Shown: positions 36,123 to 45,248, numbered from the stretch's first letter. The stretch: DNA of 64,000 nucleotides from Thioclava marina (GCF_002020135.1 NZ_MPZS01000001.1:1674001-1738000), one strand, 5' to 3'. The notes: generated by a model not told the origin, from the letters alone. A program made the numbers and translations.

Positions 36123-37648
36123 ATCAACTCGCCCAAAAGCACCCCGATCAGCAACAGGGCGGCTCCCCCCGTGGCGAGCGCGGCATAGCGCCAGCCCTTC
36201 GGATCGACCGGCGCGGGCGGCGGTTCGGTCTGACGGTGGATCGCGGCCTTGAGAAGCTCGGGGAGTTCCGGACCGAACCGGCCCAGCATCTGCACCGTAC
36301 GCCGCAGATCGTTCAGCGCCGCGCGCGGCCCGAGATTCTCGCGGATATATTTCTCGACCACGGGCCGGGCGACCTCCCACATGTTGATCGTGGGGTTGAG
36401 CGAACGCGCCACCCCCTCGACCACGACCATCGTGCGTTGCAGCAAGATCAGCTGGGTCTGGGTCTGCATCCCGAAGCGCTCGGTCACCTCGAAGAGATAG
36501 GCCAGCAGCCGCGCCATCGAGATATGCTCGGCATCCATGCCGAAAATCGGCTCGCCCACGGCACGCAGCGCCAGAGCGAAATCATCCACATCGCGGTCGG
36601 CAGGCACGTAGCCTGCTTCGAAATGCACCTCGGCCACGCGGCGGTAATCGCGCTGGATGAAGCCCATCAGGATCTCGGCATAGACCCGGCGGGTATATTC
36701 GTCGATCTGCCCCATGATCCCGAAATCATAGGCAAGAATGTCGCCGTTCGCGGCCACCTTGAGGTTGCCGTGATGCATATCGGCATGGAAATAGCCATCG
36801 CGGAGCGCGTGGCTGAGAAAGAGCTGCAACACCCGCTCGCCGATCAGGTTCACATCGTGACCCGCAGCGATCAGTGCCTCGCGATCGCCCAGCGGCAGCC
36901 CCTCGGCCCAGTCGAGAACCATCACGCGTTTGGCCGAAAAGTTCCACGCAGGCTGCGGCACCCGAAAGCCCTCATCGTCCTTCGTATTCGCGCCGAATTG
37001 CGAGGCGGCAGCGGCTTCGAGCCGCAGATCCAGCTCTCCCAGAACCACCGATTCGAAATGCTTGACCACCTCGGTCGGGCGCAGCCGGCGCGAGGCGGGC
37101 GAGAGCCGTTCGATCATCCCGGCGGCGAAATGGAAGGCATCGAGATCGCGGCGGAAGGCGCGCTCGATCCCCGGGCGCAACACCTTGACCGCGACCTTCT
37201 CGCCGGTATCGGCGCGGCGCGCGGAATGGACCTGCGCGATCGACGCCGCGGCCACGGGTTCCGAGAACTCCATGAAGAGTCGATCAGCGGGGGCACCGAG
37301 CTCTTCCTCGATCATGCGCTTGGCAATCGCGGTCTCGAAGGGCGGCAGCTTGTCTTGCAGCACGCGCAGCTGGTCGGCCAGCTCATCACCCACCACGTCG
37401 GGCCGCGTCGAGAGCACCTGCCCGAACTTGATATAGGCGGGGCCGAGCGCGGTGATCGCGCGGGTGACGGGCGGCAGATTCGGATCACCCTTGTAGCCGA
37501 GCCAGGCGAAAGGCGCGCTGATCGCATAGGCCACCGCGCGCAGACGTGGCGTCGCGTTCATTGCCTCGAGTGCCTGATGCATCGCCCCCGAGCGGATGAA
37601 GGTCGCGCCAGTTCGGATCAGGCGCCAGATGTTATGCGGTCCGCGCAT
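36119..37648 (-). CDS. ubiB: UbiB, ubiquinone biosynthesis ABC1-type kinase-like protein
   Basis: A 509-residue atypical protein kinase-like ATPase required for coenzyme Q synthesis. The family KxGQ motif is seen in 'LGPAYIKFGQVLSTRPDVVGDEL', followed by 'PFETAIAKRMIEEELGAPADRLFMEF', 'KVAVKVLRPGIERAFRRDLDAF' and the 'HADMHHGNLKVAANGDILAYDFGIMGQID' catalytic segment. Two hydrophobic C-terminal helices ('YAALATGGAALLLIGVLLGELI') anchor it to the membrane. It starts three bases after the ubiE stop and is translated with it. Confidence 0.96.
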   Translation of the reverse strand: MRGPHNIWRLIRTGATFIRSGAMHQALEAMNATPRLRAVAYAISAPFAWLGYKGDPNLPPVTRAITALGPAYIKFGQVLSTRPDVVGDELADQLRVLQDKLPPFETAIAKRMIEEELGAPADRLFMEFSEPVAAASIAQVHSARRADTGEKVAVKVLRPGIERAFRRDLDAFHFAAGMIERLSPASRRLRPTEVVKHFESVVLGELDLRLEAAAASQFGANTKDDEGFRVPQPAWNFSAKRVMVLDWAEGLPLGDREALIAAGHDVNLIGERVLQLFLSHALRDGYFHADMHHGNLKVAANGDILAYDFGIMGQIDEYTRRVYAEILMGFIQRDYRRVAEVHFEAGYVPADRDVDDFALALRAVGEPIFGMDAEHISMARLLAYLFEVTERFGMQTQTQLILLQRTMVVVEGVARSLNPTINMWEVARPVVEKYIRENLGPRAALNDLRRTVQMLGRFGPELPELLKAAIHRQTEPPPAPVDPKGWRYAALATGGAALLLIGVLLGELI

Positions 37649-37651
37649 CGC

Positions 37652-38404
37652 TCAGATTTTCCAGCCCGAATGCAGCGCCGCGATCCCCATCGAGAGATTG
37701 CGGTAAGAGACGTTCTCGAACCCGGCCTCGCGGATCATCTGAGCGAAACTCTCCTGCGGCGGGAATTTGCGGATCGATTCCACGAGATACTGATAGCTGT
37801 CGCGGTCGTTCGCGACGATCTCGCCCATCTTCGGGATCACGTTGAACGAATAGAGATCATAGGCCTTCTGCATCATATCGTTCGGGATCTGGCTGAATTC
37901 CAGCACCATCAGCCGACCGCCGGGACGCAGCACACGATAGGCTTCGCTCAGCGCGTCGGGAATGCGCGTCACGTTCCGGATCCCGAAGGAGATAGTGTAA
38001 ACGTCGAAGCTGTTATCGGCAAAGGGCAGAGCCATCGCATCGCCCACCACCCAATCGAGACAGTCGGCAAGGCTTTCGGCCTCGGCACGCTTGCGCCCCT
38101 CGATCAGCATCGACTCGGTCATGTCGCAGACCGTGGCATGGCCTGAGCCCGCGCGCTTGAGGAAGCGGAAGGACACGTCGCCCGTGCCGCCCGCTACGTC
38201 CAGCAGCTTCTGCCCCGGGCGCGGCGCGAGCCAGTCCATCATCGCATCCTTCCAGACGCGGTGAATGCCGACGCTCATCAGATCGTTCATGATGTCGTAT
38301 TTCGACGCGACCCGCGAGAAGACGCCATGGACCATCCCGGCCTTCGCGTCCTCGTCCACGGTCTGAAAGCCGAAATGCGTGGTCTTTGATTGCTCTGCGC
38401 TCAT
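37652..38404 (-). CDS. ubiE: Bifunctional demethylmenaquinone/2-methoxy-6-polyprenyl-benzoquinol C-methyltransferase
   Basis: A 250-residue SAM-dependent methyltransferase in quinone synthesis. The SAM motif is '[18 protein letters not shown]', followed by '[14 protein letters not shown]', '[34 protein letters not shown]' and '[31 protein letters not shown]', the UbiE signature. ATG 38404 is the natural start ('[16 protein letters not shown]'). The gene is divergent from mutM across 76 bases. Confidence 0.97.
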   Translation of the reverse strand: MSAEQSKTTHFGFQTVDEDAKAGMVHGVFSRVASKYDIMNDLMSVGIHRVWKDAMMDWLAPRPGQKLLDVAGGTGDVSFRFLKRAGSGHATVCDMTESMLIEGRKRAEAESLADCLDWVVGDAMALPFADNSFDVYTISFGIRNVTRIPDALSEAYRVLRPGGRLMVLEFSQIPNDMMQKAYDLYSFNVIPKMGEIVANDRDSYQYLVESIRKFPPQESFAQMIREAGFENVSYRNLSMGIAALHSGWKI

Positions 38405-38480
38405 GGGCCCTTGCCGATCCTGAATTCTCCCCCTTCTTATAGGGGCCCTTTGCCGCAAGACAATCCGATGAGGAGGAACA

Positions 38481-39326
38481 ATGCCCGAATTGCCCGAGGT
38501 CGAGACGGTTCGTCGCGGGCTGGCGCCTGCGATGGAAGGCCACCGGATCGAACGGGCCGAGGTGAATCGCCCCGACCTGCGCTGGCCCCTGCCCGAACGC
38601 ATGGCCGAACGGCTGACCGGGGCGAAGGTCGAGCGGCTGCGGCGGCGCTCGAAATACATCCTCGCCGATCTCGATACCGGGGAGAGTCTGCTCATTCATC
38701 TGGGCATGTCGGGACGGATGCTGGTCTCGGGCGTGACGCTCGGAGAGTTCCACCTCGACCACCCAGCCCCCGCGAAGCACGACCATGTCGTGCTGCACAT
38801 GTCGGGCGGCGGGCGCGTGACCTTCAACGATGCGCGCCGGTTCGGGGCGATGGACCTGGTGCTGACCGACCGGGAGGCGGCGCATTGGCTGCTTGCGGGG
38901 CTCGGGCCCGAGCCCTTCGGAAATGACTTCAACGAAGAGTACCTGGTGGAGGCGCTCAAACGTCGCGCCAGCCCGATCAAGACCGCGCTGCTTGATCAGC
39001 ATGTCGTCGCGGGGCTGGGCAACATCTATGTCTGCGAAGTGCTCCACCGCGCGGGCATCGACCCGCGCCGCCAGGCGAAACGGATCTCGAACGCGCGGCT
39101 GGCCTCGCTTGTACCGATCATCCGCGAGGTTCTGACCGAGGCGATCGCGGCGGGCGGATCGAGCTTGCGCGATCATCGTCAGGCCGATGGCGAGCTGGGC
39201 TATTTCCAGCACAGCTTCCACGTCTATGACCGCGAGGATGCGCCCTGCATGACCTGCGGCACACAGATCCGGCGCATCGTGCAATCGGGCCGATCGACCT
39301 ATTTCTGCCCCACCTGCCAGAAGTGA
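38481..39326 (+). CDS. mutM: Formamidopyrimidine-DNA glycosylase (Fpg)
   Basis: Excises 8-oxoguanine and formamidopyrimidines and nicks the abasic site. The 281-residue enzyme begins '[14 protein letters not shown]' with catalytic P2 and E3, carries the '[11 protein letters not shown]' lysine loop near residue 57, the helix-two-turn-helix '[28 protein letters not shown]' and a C-terminal zinc finger '[16 protein letters not shown]...CPTCQ' (about 255-280). A GAGGAGGAAC site precedes the start. Confidence 0.98.
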   Translation: MPELPEVETVRRGLAPAMEGHRIERAEVNRPDLRWPLPERMAERLTGAKVERLRRRSKYILADLDTGESLLIHLGMSGRMLVSGVTLGEFHLDHPAPAKHDHVVLHMSGGGRVTFNDARRFGAMDLVLTDREAAHWLLAGLGPEPFGNDFNEEYLVEALKRRASPIKTALLDQHVVAGLGNIYVCEVLHRAGIDPRRQAKRISNARLASLVPIIREVLTEAIAAGGSSLRDHRQADGELGYFQHSFHVYDREDAPCMTCGTQIRRIVQSGRSTYFCPTCQK

Positions 39327-39353
39327 CGCCACGCCCAAACCCGCACAAGACGC

Positions 39354-39381
39354 TTGATCTGGCCTCCCCCTCTGCTAGGAG
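39354..39381 (+). promoter_or_regulatory. Candidate promoter of the enoyl-CoA hydratase gene
   Basis: TTGATCT (39354-39360) and GCTAGGAG (39374-39381), 13 bases apart, match the alphaproteobacterial housekeeping layout TTGACGS / GCTANAWC reasonably well and end 32 bases before the start codon. Confidence 0.45.
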
Positions 39382-39413
39382 TCGCGTTCAGACACAAGGA
39401 AAGGCAAGACCGA

Positions 39414-40190
39414 ATGGCCTACCAGACCCTGATCGTCGAGATCGAGGACTACGTTGCCCTGATCCGGCTCAACCGCCCCGAAGCCCTGAACGCCCTGAAC
39501 TCCCAATTGCTGGGGGAACTGGCAGAGGCGCTGAAATCGGCGGAAGAGAATGACAAGGTGCGCTGCATCGTCATCACCGGCTCGGAAAAGGCCTTCGCGG
39601 CCGGGGCGGATATCAAGGAAATGTCGGAAAAGAGCTTCGTGGACATGTTCACGAGCGATTTCTTCGGCGTCGAGGCGGAGGCGATCAAGCGCATCCGCAA
39701 ACCGATCATTGCCGCCGTGTCGGGCTACGCGCTCGGGGGCGGCTGTGAACTGGCGATGATGTGCGATTTCATCATCTGCGCGGAAAACGCCAAGTTCGGT
39801 CAGCCGGAGATCAATCTCGGCGTCATTGCCGGGATCGGCGGCACGCAGCGCCTGACCCGCTTCGTCGGCAAGTCGAAGGCGATGGACATGCACCTGACGG
39901 GTCGCTTCATGGACGCCGCCGAAGCCGAGCGCTCGGGCCTCGTGAGCCGCGTCGTACCCAATGCGAAACTGATCCCCGAGGCTATGGCCGCGGCACAGAA
40001 GATCGCGGAGAAGTCGATGCTGGCAGCCGCCGCGGCGAAGGAAGCGGTCAACCGCTCCTACGAGACGACGATGGAAGAGGGCATCCTCTTCGAGCGTCGC
40101 CTCTTTCACGCGCTGTTTGCGACCGAGGACCAGAAAGAAGGCATGGCCGCCTTCCTCGAAAAACGCGAACCGCAATTCCGCGACAAGTGA
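39414..40190 (+). CDS. Enoyl-CoA hydratase (crotonase family)
   Basis: Hydrates 2-enoyl-CoA to 3-hydroxyacyl-CoA in beta-oxidation. A 258-residue protein with '[19 protein letters not shown]', the CoA-binding oxyanion loop '[14 protein letters not shown]', '[20 protein letters not shown]' with the first catalytic glutamate nearby, and '[36 protein letters not shown]' containing the second (G-x-P-E). AAGGAAAGG precedes the ATG. Rhodobacterales commonly place this gene between mutM and rpsT. An efficient hairpin follows. Confidence 0.95.
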   Translation: MAYQTLIVEIEDYVALIRLNRPEALNALNSQLLGELAEALKSAEENDKVRCIVITGSEKAFAAGADIKEMSEKSFVDMFTSDFFGVEAEAIKRIRKPIIAAVSGYALGGGCELAMMCDFIICAENAKFGQPEINLGVIAGIGGTQRLTRFVGKSKAMDMHLTGRFMDAAEAERSGLVSRVVPNAKLIPEAMAAAQKIAEKSMLAAAAAKEAVNRSYETTMEEGILFERRLFHALFATEDQKEGMAAFLEKREPQFRDK

Positions 40191-40211
40191 TCGCGCGAAA
40201 CTGAATACGCA

Positions 40212-40233
40212 GGCGGGGCTACGGCCCCGTTTC
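40212..40233 (+). terminator. Terminator of the enoyl-CoA hydratase gene with UACG tetraloop
   Basis: CGGGGC (40214-40219) pairs perfectly with GCCCCG (40224-40229) around TACG; C(UACG)G is one of the exceptionally stable UNCG tetraloops. TTTCG follows on the plus strand, a short T-run. Confidence 0.65.
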
Positions 40234-40336
40234 GCAATTATGGGCTTCCCCTTCAGGCATTTTTGCCCTAAGAGGCCCGCTTACATGCGCGTGGAGCCCG
40301 CTCAGGCTAGAATCATCCGGTTCTTCTGGAAACCCG

Positions 40337-40389
40337 GGGTCTGTCGTGCAATCGAAATTTGAACAGACCCGGAAAGTGGGAAACAGACC
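40337..40389 (+). promoter_or_regulatory. rpsT mRNA leader with two competing pairing partners
   Basis: GGGTCTGT (40337-40344) is complementary both to ACAGACCC (40363-40370) and to ACAGACC (40383-40389), the latter touching the rpsT ATG at 40390. The first pairing leaves the GGAAAG ribosome site (40371-40376) open; the second encloses it. A GCTAGAATC -10-like element at 40306-40314 would start the transcript near 40321, just before this structure. S20 is known to control its own synthesis in Escherichia coli; whether this leader does so is inference. Confidence 0.5.
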
Positions 40390-40656
40390 ATGGCCAATAC
40401 GCCCCAGTCCAAAAAGCGCGCCCGTCAGAACGAGCGTCGTCAGGACATCAACAAAGCGCGTCGCTCGCGCATCCGTACCTTCATCCGCAAAGTCGAGGAA
40501 GCGATCGCATCGGGCGACTACGCCGCCGCGACCACCGCTCTGCGCAACGCTCAACCCGAGATCGCTCGCGGCGTGACCAAGGGCGTCATCCACAAGAACA
40601 CCGCCTCGCGCAAAGTCTCGCGCCTGGCTTCGCGCGTGAAGGCTCTCAACGCCTGA
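40390..40656 (+). CDS. rpsT: 30S ribosomal protein S20
   Basis: An 88-residue strongly basic helical protein ('[86 protein letters not shown]' layout), the canonical S20 with its three-helix bundle binding 16S rRNA. It is monocistronic: a strong terminator lies 30 bases past the stop codon, separating it from dnaA. Confidence 0.98.
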   Translation: MANTPQSKKRARQNERRQDINKARRSRIRTFIRKVEEAIASGDYAAATTALRNAQPEIARGVTKGVIHKNTASRKVSRLASRVKALNA

Positions 40657-40686
40657 TCCGCAAAGCAGTTGGATTCGCTAAGAAAA

Positions 40687-40716
40687 ACGCGCCTGCTTTT
40701 CGTGCAGGCGCGTTTT
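40687..40716 (+). terminator. Rho-independent terminator of rpsT
   Basis: AACGCGCCTGC (40687-40697) and GCAGGCGCGTT (40705-40715) make an 11-bp perfect stem with loop TTTTCGT, followed by a run of T residues. Confidence 0.92.
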
Positions 40717-40719
40717 TTC

Positions 40720-41135
40720 ATGTCTAATCAAAGCGTTGACACACAACTGTTGCAGTTTTGCGCAGTCCCCTGAGATTCGTTTTCCGGAATCTCCCGTCAA
40801 GAGCAAAGGTCAGTTGCCTGTCGCCTCGAGGGCTTGCTAGCTTCACCTTGCGATTCACGTCGCCTTGGGGGACATGACGCATTTTTCGGGCGGTCGACGG
40901 GCAATAAAGTCTGCCACGACAAAGAAAAAGCCTCGCCGCAGCCCGGCAAGATGCGATTCCGATTCTCGAGGGCTCAAAACCCTCAGCTTCGGCAGGTATG
41001 CCTGCAACCGGGAGGATTCCCGGAGCGGCTGTCATGTCTTTTTGCCATGGGGAGGAGGCGGCCTGCCAGCCGCGATTCCGCATGCGCCCAGGGCGATCTC
41101 GTCGCACTTGATGTGTGTGATATATGGGCGGGAAA
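40720..41135 (+). promoter_or_regulatory. Long structured intergenic leader upstream of dnaA
   Basis: About 415 bases without a supportable gene. It contains four inverted repeats: GAGATTC/GAATCTC (40772-40793), GAGGG/CCCTC (40968-40984), GCAGG/CCTGC (40992-41005) and CCGGGA/TCCCGG with a GGAT loop (41008-41023), plus a direct repeat CTCGAGGGCT (40825 and 40965). A TTGACA hexamer lies at about 40735 without a clear -10. No clear DnaA box (TTATNCACA) was found. Small open frames here lack coding character. Confidence 0.55.
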
Positions 41136-42506
41136 ATGACGGACGATACCTGGGGCCGGGTCTGCGATGAACTTCAAAAAAGCGTTGGGCAGAATAACTT
41201 CACGACCTGGATCGCTCCACTGGAGCTGATCAACCTCGAAGACGGGATCGTCTCTTTCCGGGCGCCGACCAAATTCATGCGAGACTGGGTCTCGCGCAAC
41301 TTCGCCGAACCGATTCTGAGCGAGCTGCGCCGTGCGGGCGTGAGCGCCGAGCGCGTTGATATTTCCGTGCCGCTGCGTCAGGTCGCCAATGGCGCCAAGC
41401 CCGCTGCGAAACCCGCCGCAATGCCGGTCAAGCCGCGCAAGCCTGCCCGCGCCGAGTCCGAACCTCTCCCCGGTGCGCCGCTCGACGCGCGTTTCACCTT
41501 TGACAGCTTCGTCGTCGGCAAGCCGAACGAACTGGCCCATGCCGCGGCCAAGCGTGTCGCCGAAGGCGGCCCCGTCACCTTCAACCCGCTTTTCCTTTAC
41601 GGTGGCGTCGGCCTCGGCAAGACGCACCTGATGCACGCGATCGCGCATGAACTTCAGGTGCAGCGTCCCGATCTGCGCGTACTCTACCTCTCGGCCGAGC
41701 AATTCATGTACCGCTTCATTCAGGCGCTGCGTGACAAGCAGATCATGGACTTCAAAGAGATGTTCCGCTCGATCGACGTGCTCATGGTCGATGACGTGCA
41801 GTTCATCGCCGGCAAGGAATCGACGCAGGAAGAGTTCTTCCACACGTTCAACGCGCTCGTCGATCAGGGCAAACAGATCGTCATTTCCGCCGATCGCGCA
41901 CCCGGCGAGATCAAGGACCTCGAGGAGCGCATCAAGTCGCGCCTGTCCTGTGGCCTCGTCGTCGATCTGCATCCCACGGATTACGAACTCCGCCTCGGGA
42001 TTCTCCAGACCAAGACCGATGCCTATCGCACCGAATATCCCGATCTCCAGATCGCGCCCGGCGTGCTCGAATTCATCGCGCACCGCATCAGCTCGAACGT
42101 GCGTATTCTCGAAGGCGCCCTGACCCGCCTCTTTGCCTACGCCTCTCTGATCGGCCGCGAGATCACGATGGATCTGGCGCAGGAATGCCTCAAGGACCAG
42201 CTTCGCCAATCCGAGCGCAAGGTCACCGTCGAAGAGATCCAGCGCAAGGTGGCCGAGCACTACAATGTCCGCCTGTCCGATCTGGTGGGGCCCAAGCGCC
42301 TGCGCGCGATCGCCCGGCCGCGTCAGGTCGCGATGTTCCTCGCGAAATCGCTGACCACCCGGTCGCTGCCCGATATCGGGCGTCGCTTCGGGGGCCGCGA
42401 TCACACCACGATCATGCACGGCATCCGCAAGATCGAGGAGCTGCGCGCGACGGATTCGCAACTCGCCGAAGATATCGAGTTGCTCCGCCGCCTCCTTGAA
42501 AGCTGA
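41136..42506 (+). CDS. dnaA: Chromosomal replication initiator protein DnaA
   Basis: An AAA+ ATPase of 456 residues that opens the origin. Domain I about 1-80 ('WGRVCDELQKSVGQNNFTTWIAPLEL'), a Pro/Ala/Lys linker about 85-115, the AAA+ core from 'RFTFDSFVVGKPNELAHAAA' with Walker A 'GGVGLGKTHL' (about 156-165) and Walker B 'VLMVDDVQFI', and domain IV with the DNA-binding signature 'GGRDHTTIMHGIRKI' near residue 420. ATG 41136 is preferred for family alignment and a weak GGCGGGA site; an in-frame ATG at 41124 is possible. Confidence 0.97.
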   Translation: MTDDTWGRVCDELQKSVGQNNFTTWIAPLELINLEDGIVSFRAPTKFMRDWVSRNFAEPILSELRRAGVSAERVDISVPLRQVANGAKPAAKPAAMPVKPRKPARAESEPLPGAPLDARFTFDSFVVGKPNELAHAAAKRVAEGGPVTFNPLFLYGGVGLGKTHLMHAIAHELQVQRPDLRVLYLSAEQFMYRFIQALRDKQIMDFKEMFRSIDVLMVDDVQFIAGKESTQEEFFHTFNALVDQGKQIVISADRAPGEIKDLEERIKSRLSCGLVVDLHPTDYELRLGILQTKTDAYRTEYPDLQIAPGVLEFIAHRISSNVRILEGALTRLFAYASLIGREITMDLAQECLKDQLRQSERKVTVEEIQRKVAEHYNVRLSDLVGPKRLRAIARPRQVAMFLAKSLTTRSLPDIGRRFGGRDHTTIMHGIRKIEELRATDSQLAEDIELLRRLLES

Positions 42507-42569
42507 TCTCGCCCGCTGGGCTTGACGCTCCGGGCAAAGCGGCCGAATGTCTGCGAAAACCGTTGTGCC

Positions 42570-42596
42570 GGTGGCGCAAGGTGCTACCTTGCCACC
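42570..42596 (+). promoter_or_regulatory. Hairpin between dnaA and dnaN
   Basis: GGTG-GC-GCAAGGT-GCT-ACCTTGC-CACC: an 11-bp stem with one two-base bulge and a three-base loop, ending 24 bases before the dnaN ATG. No T-run follows, so it is not an ordinary terminator; it could be an operator, an attenuating leader or an RNA-processing site. Confidence 0.5.
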
Positions 42597-42620
42597 CCCG
42601 GAAAGTCGTGAGGGATCGAC

Positions 42621-43739
42621 ATGAAATTCAGCATCGAACGTGCCGCGCTGCTCAAGGCCGTATCGCAAGCGCAATCCGTTGTGGAACGCCGCAACACGAT
42701 CCCGATCCTCGCCAATGTGTTGATCGAAGCTGAAGGCGACACGGTCCAATTCCGCGCCACTGACCTTGATATCGAGGTGGTCGACAAGGCTCCCGCGATG
42801 GTCGAGCGCGCCGGTGCCACCACCGTCTCGGCCGTGATGCTGCACGAGATCGTCCGCAAACTGCCCGATGGCGCGCTGGTCTCGATCTCTGACGATGCCG
42901 CGGCGGGCCGCCTGAACGTGCAGGCTGGCAAGTCGAGCTTCAACCTCGCCACGCTGCCGAAAGAAGACTTCCCGGTCATGGCGAGCTCGGAATATGTCGC
43001 CAATTTCGCCGCGAAAGCGGGCGTGCTGCGCCGCCTCTTCGACAAGTCGAAATTCGCCATCTCGACCGAGGAAACCCGCTATTACCTCAACGGCGTCTAC
43101 ATGCATGTCGCGACTGGCGAGGATGGCCAGGTCCTGCGCTGCGTGGCGACCGATGGTCACCGCCTCGCCCGCATCGACGCGGCCTTGCCCGACGGCGCGA
43201 ATGGCATGCCCGGCGTGATCGTGCCGCGCAAGACCGTAAACGAGCTGCGTAAGCTGCTCGACGATGACGAACAGGAAATCGCCGTCTCGGTGTCGGAAAC
43301 CAAGGTCCGTTTCGCCACCCCGGTGATCACGCTGACCTCGAAAGTCATCGACGGCACCTTCCCAGATTACACCCGCGTCATCCCGACCGGGAACACGCGC
43401 CAGCTTGAAGTCGATGCGACCGAATTCGCAAAGGCGGTGGATCGCGTGGCGACTGTCTCGTCCGAGCGTTCGCGTGCAGTGAAACTCGCGCTCGATGCCG
43501 ACAAGCTGGTACTTTCGGTCAACGCGCCCGATGCCGGTGCCGCCGAGGAAGAACTGGTCGTGGCCTATGCCGACGAGCCGCTCGAGATCGGCTTCAACGC
43601 GAAATACCTGCTCGAAATCGCGAGCCAGGTTGATCGCGAAAATGCCGTCTTCCTGTTCAACTCCTCGGGCGATCCGACCCTGATGCGCGAAGGTGGCGAC
43701 ACCTCTGCCGTCTACGTGGTCATGCCGATGCGCGTGTGA
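42621..43739 (+). CDS. dnaN: DNA polymerase III subunit beta (sliding clamp)
   Basis: A 372-residue ring subunit with three similar domains that tethers the polymerase to DNA. Seen: 'MKFSIERAALLKAVSQAQSVVERRNTIPILANVLIEA', 'EYVANFAAKAGVLRRLFDKSKFAISTEETRYYLNGVYMHV', 'CVATDGHRLARIDAALP' and the ending 'DPTLMREGGDTSAVYVVMPMRV', the hydrophobic peptide-binding pocket end. GAGGGATC precedes the ATG. It lies 114 bases after dnaA and 25 before recF. Confidence 0.98.
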   Translation: MKFSIERAALLKAVSQAQSVVERRNTIPILANVLIEAEGDTVQFRATDLDIEVVDKAPAMVERAGATTVSAVMLHEIVRKLPDGALVSISDDAAAGRLNVQAGKSSFNLATLPKEDFPVMASSEYVANFAAKAGVLRRLFDKSKFAISTEETRYYLNGVYMHVATGEDGQVLRCVATDGHRLARIDAALPDGANGMPGVIVPRKTVNELRKLLDDDEQEIAVSVSETKVRFATPVITLTSKVIDGTFPDYTRVIPTGNTRQLEVDATEFAKAVDRVATVSSERSRAVKLALDADKLVLSVNAPDAGAAEEELVVAYADEPLEIGFNAKYLLEIASQVDRENAVFLFNSSGDPTLMREGGDTSAVYVVMPMRV

Positions 43740-43764
43740 CGCAGGCTCCCAGCCGGACAATCTG

Positions 43765-44823
43765 ATGCTGCGGAACCTCAAGATATTGCAGTTCCGCTCG
43801 CATCGCCGTGCCGAAATTGCCTTCGATGGACGGCCCGTGGCGATCTACGGGCCGAACGGGGCCGGCAAGACGAATATCCTGGAGGCGGTTTCTCTGCTTT
43901 CACCGGGGCGCGGCTTGCGCCGGGCGCAGGCCGATGAGCTGATGCGCCGTGCCGAGGCCGTGGGCTGGAAGCTCCAGGCGGCGACCGACACGCATGAGAT
44001 CGAGACCTCCGCCTTGCCCGGTGAATCCCGTCGCGTCGAGATCGACGGAAAAGCCGCGCCGCAGGTGGCACTGGCGCAAATCCTGCGGGTGCTCTGGCTC
44101 GTGCCCTCGATGGACCGGCTCTGGATCGAAGGGGCCGAGGGGCGCAGGCGGTTTCTCGACCGGATGGTGATGAGTTTCACGCCGTCCCATGCCGAGGTCA
44201 CGCTCGCCTATGAAAAGGCGATGCGCGAACGCAACCGGCTGCTGAAAGACATGGTGCGCGATCCGAACTGGTATCATGCGCTGGAAGGTCAGATGGCCGA
44301 GGCGGGTGCCGCAATCCGGGCGAACCGGGCCGAGGCGCTGGCACGGATCATGCAGGCGCAGGCCGATGCGGCCACGGCCTTCCCCGCCGCGCGGCTGGAG
44401 CTCGACAACGAGGGACCCGACGATCTGGCCGCAGCGCTTGATGCGAACCGCGCGCGCGACATGGCGGCGGGGCGCACGCTGGAAGGCCCCCATCGCGCCG
44501 ACCTTCTGGCCACTTACGTCGAGAAGGACGCGCCCGCTGCGCAATGTTCCACCGGCGAGCAAAAAGCGCTTCTGATCTCGCTGATCCTCGCCAATGCGCG
44601 GGCGCTTGCGGGCGAGGATGTGGTGCTTTTGCTTGATGAGGTCGCGGCGCATCTGGACTCCGGCAGGCGCGCGGCGCTTTATGACGAAATCTGCGCGCTC
44701 GATGCCCAGGTGATGATGACCGGGACCGGGGCAGAGCTGTTCGACGCGCTCGGCCGGCGCGGTCAATATCTCGAGGTTGTCGAGGGGCCGCGGGGATCGC
44801 AGGTCGAGGAGGTCACCCCATGA
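43765..44823 (+). CDS. recF: DNA replication and repair protein RecF
   Basis: An SMC-like ATPase of 352 residues that helps load RecA on gapped DNA. 'MLRNLKILQFRSHRRAEIAF' is the normal start; Walker A is 'GPNGAGKTN' (29-37), the signature helix is 'CSTGEQKALLISLILANARAL', and the Walker B 'VVLLLDEVAAHLDSGRRAALYDEI' lies near residue 290-313. The frame is open further upstream into dnaN, but homology begins at 43765. The stop overlaps the next start (ATGA). Confidence 0.96.
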   Translation: MLRNLKILQFRSHRRAEIAFDGRPVAIYGPNGAGKTNILEAVSLLSPGRGLRRAQADELMRRAEAVGWKLQAATDTHEIETSALPGESRRVEIDGKAAPQVALAQILRVLWLVPSMDRLWIEGAEGRRRFLDRMVMSFTPSHAEVTLAYEKAMRERNRLLKDMVRDPNWYHALEGQMAEAGAAIRANRAEALARIMQAQADAATAFPAARLELDNEGPDDLAAALDANRARDMAAGRTLEGPHRADLLATYVEKDAPAAQCSTGEQKALLISLILANARALAGEDVVLLLDEVAAHLDSGRRAALYDEICALDAQVMMTGTGAELFDALGRRGQYLEVVEGPRGSQVEEVTP

Positions 44824-45248
44824 GTTACCCCAAACAGCGCGTCACGCTGATCACGCTCGGCGTGGGAAATCTCGACCGGGCCAAAGCCTTTTACGCCGCG
44901 CTTGGCTGGCAGCCGCATGCGGAGCAGGAAGGCGTCGCATTCTACCAGCTGCACGGCATGGGGCTTGGCCTGTTCGGGCTGGATGATCTGGCGAAGGATC
45001 AGGGCCGCCCCGATGCGCTGCTGGGCACCGGGGCGATGACGCTGGCGCAGAATTTCGACACGCCTGAGGATGTCGATGCCGCTTTTTCCGAAGCGCTGAC
45101 CGCCGGGGCAACGCCATTGAAGGCTCCCGAAAAGGTCTTTTGGGGCGGATATTCCGGTTATTACGCCGATCCCGACGGCCATGTCTGGGAACTCGCCCAC
45201 AACCCTTTCTGGCCATTGGCCGATGATGGAAGCCTGACCCTGCCATGA
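44820..45248 (+). CDS. VOC-family (glyoxalase/bleomycin resistance-like) protein
   Basis: A 142-residue protein with the paired beta-alpha-beta-beta-beta VOC fold: 'YPKQRVTLITLGVGNLDRAKAFYAALGWQP' and the C-terminal 'KAPEKVFWGGYSGYYADPDGHVWELAHNPFW', where the late glutamate is the usual metal ligand. Substrate unknown. It overlaps recF and the following LysE gene by four bases each, so it is expressed with the replication block rather than separately. Confidence 0.9.
   Translation: MSYPKQRVTLITLGVGNLDRAKAFYAALGWQPHAEQEGVAFYQLHGMGLGLFGLDDLAKDQGRPDALLGTGAMTLAQNFDTPEDVDAAFSEALTAGATPLKAPEKVFWGGYSGYYADPDGHVWELAHNPFWPLADDGSLTLP

Noticed and set aside
40720-41135. Chromosomal replication origin next to dnaA
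   Set aside because: No cluster of DnaA boxes or AT-rich unwinding element is visible, and in many alphaproteobacteria the origin is not beside dnaA. Strand skew over the full chromosome would be needed.
40834-41170. Small open frames in the dnaA upstream region
   Set aside because: Overlapping frames with no ribosome site, no motifs, and unusual residue composition; the region is better explained as a regulatory leader.
40983-43781. A 932-codon open frame antisense to dnaA and dnaN
   Set aside because: Same antisense-codon effect; composition is unlike a folded protein and both sense genes are beyond doubt.
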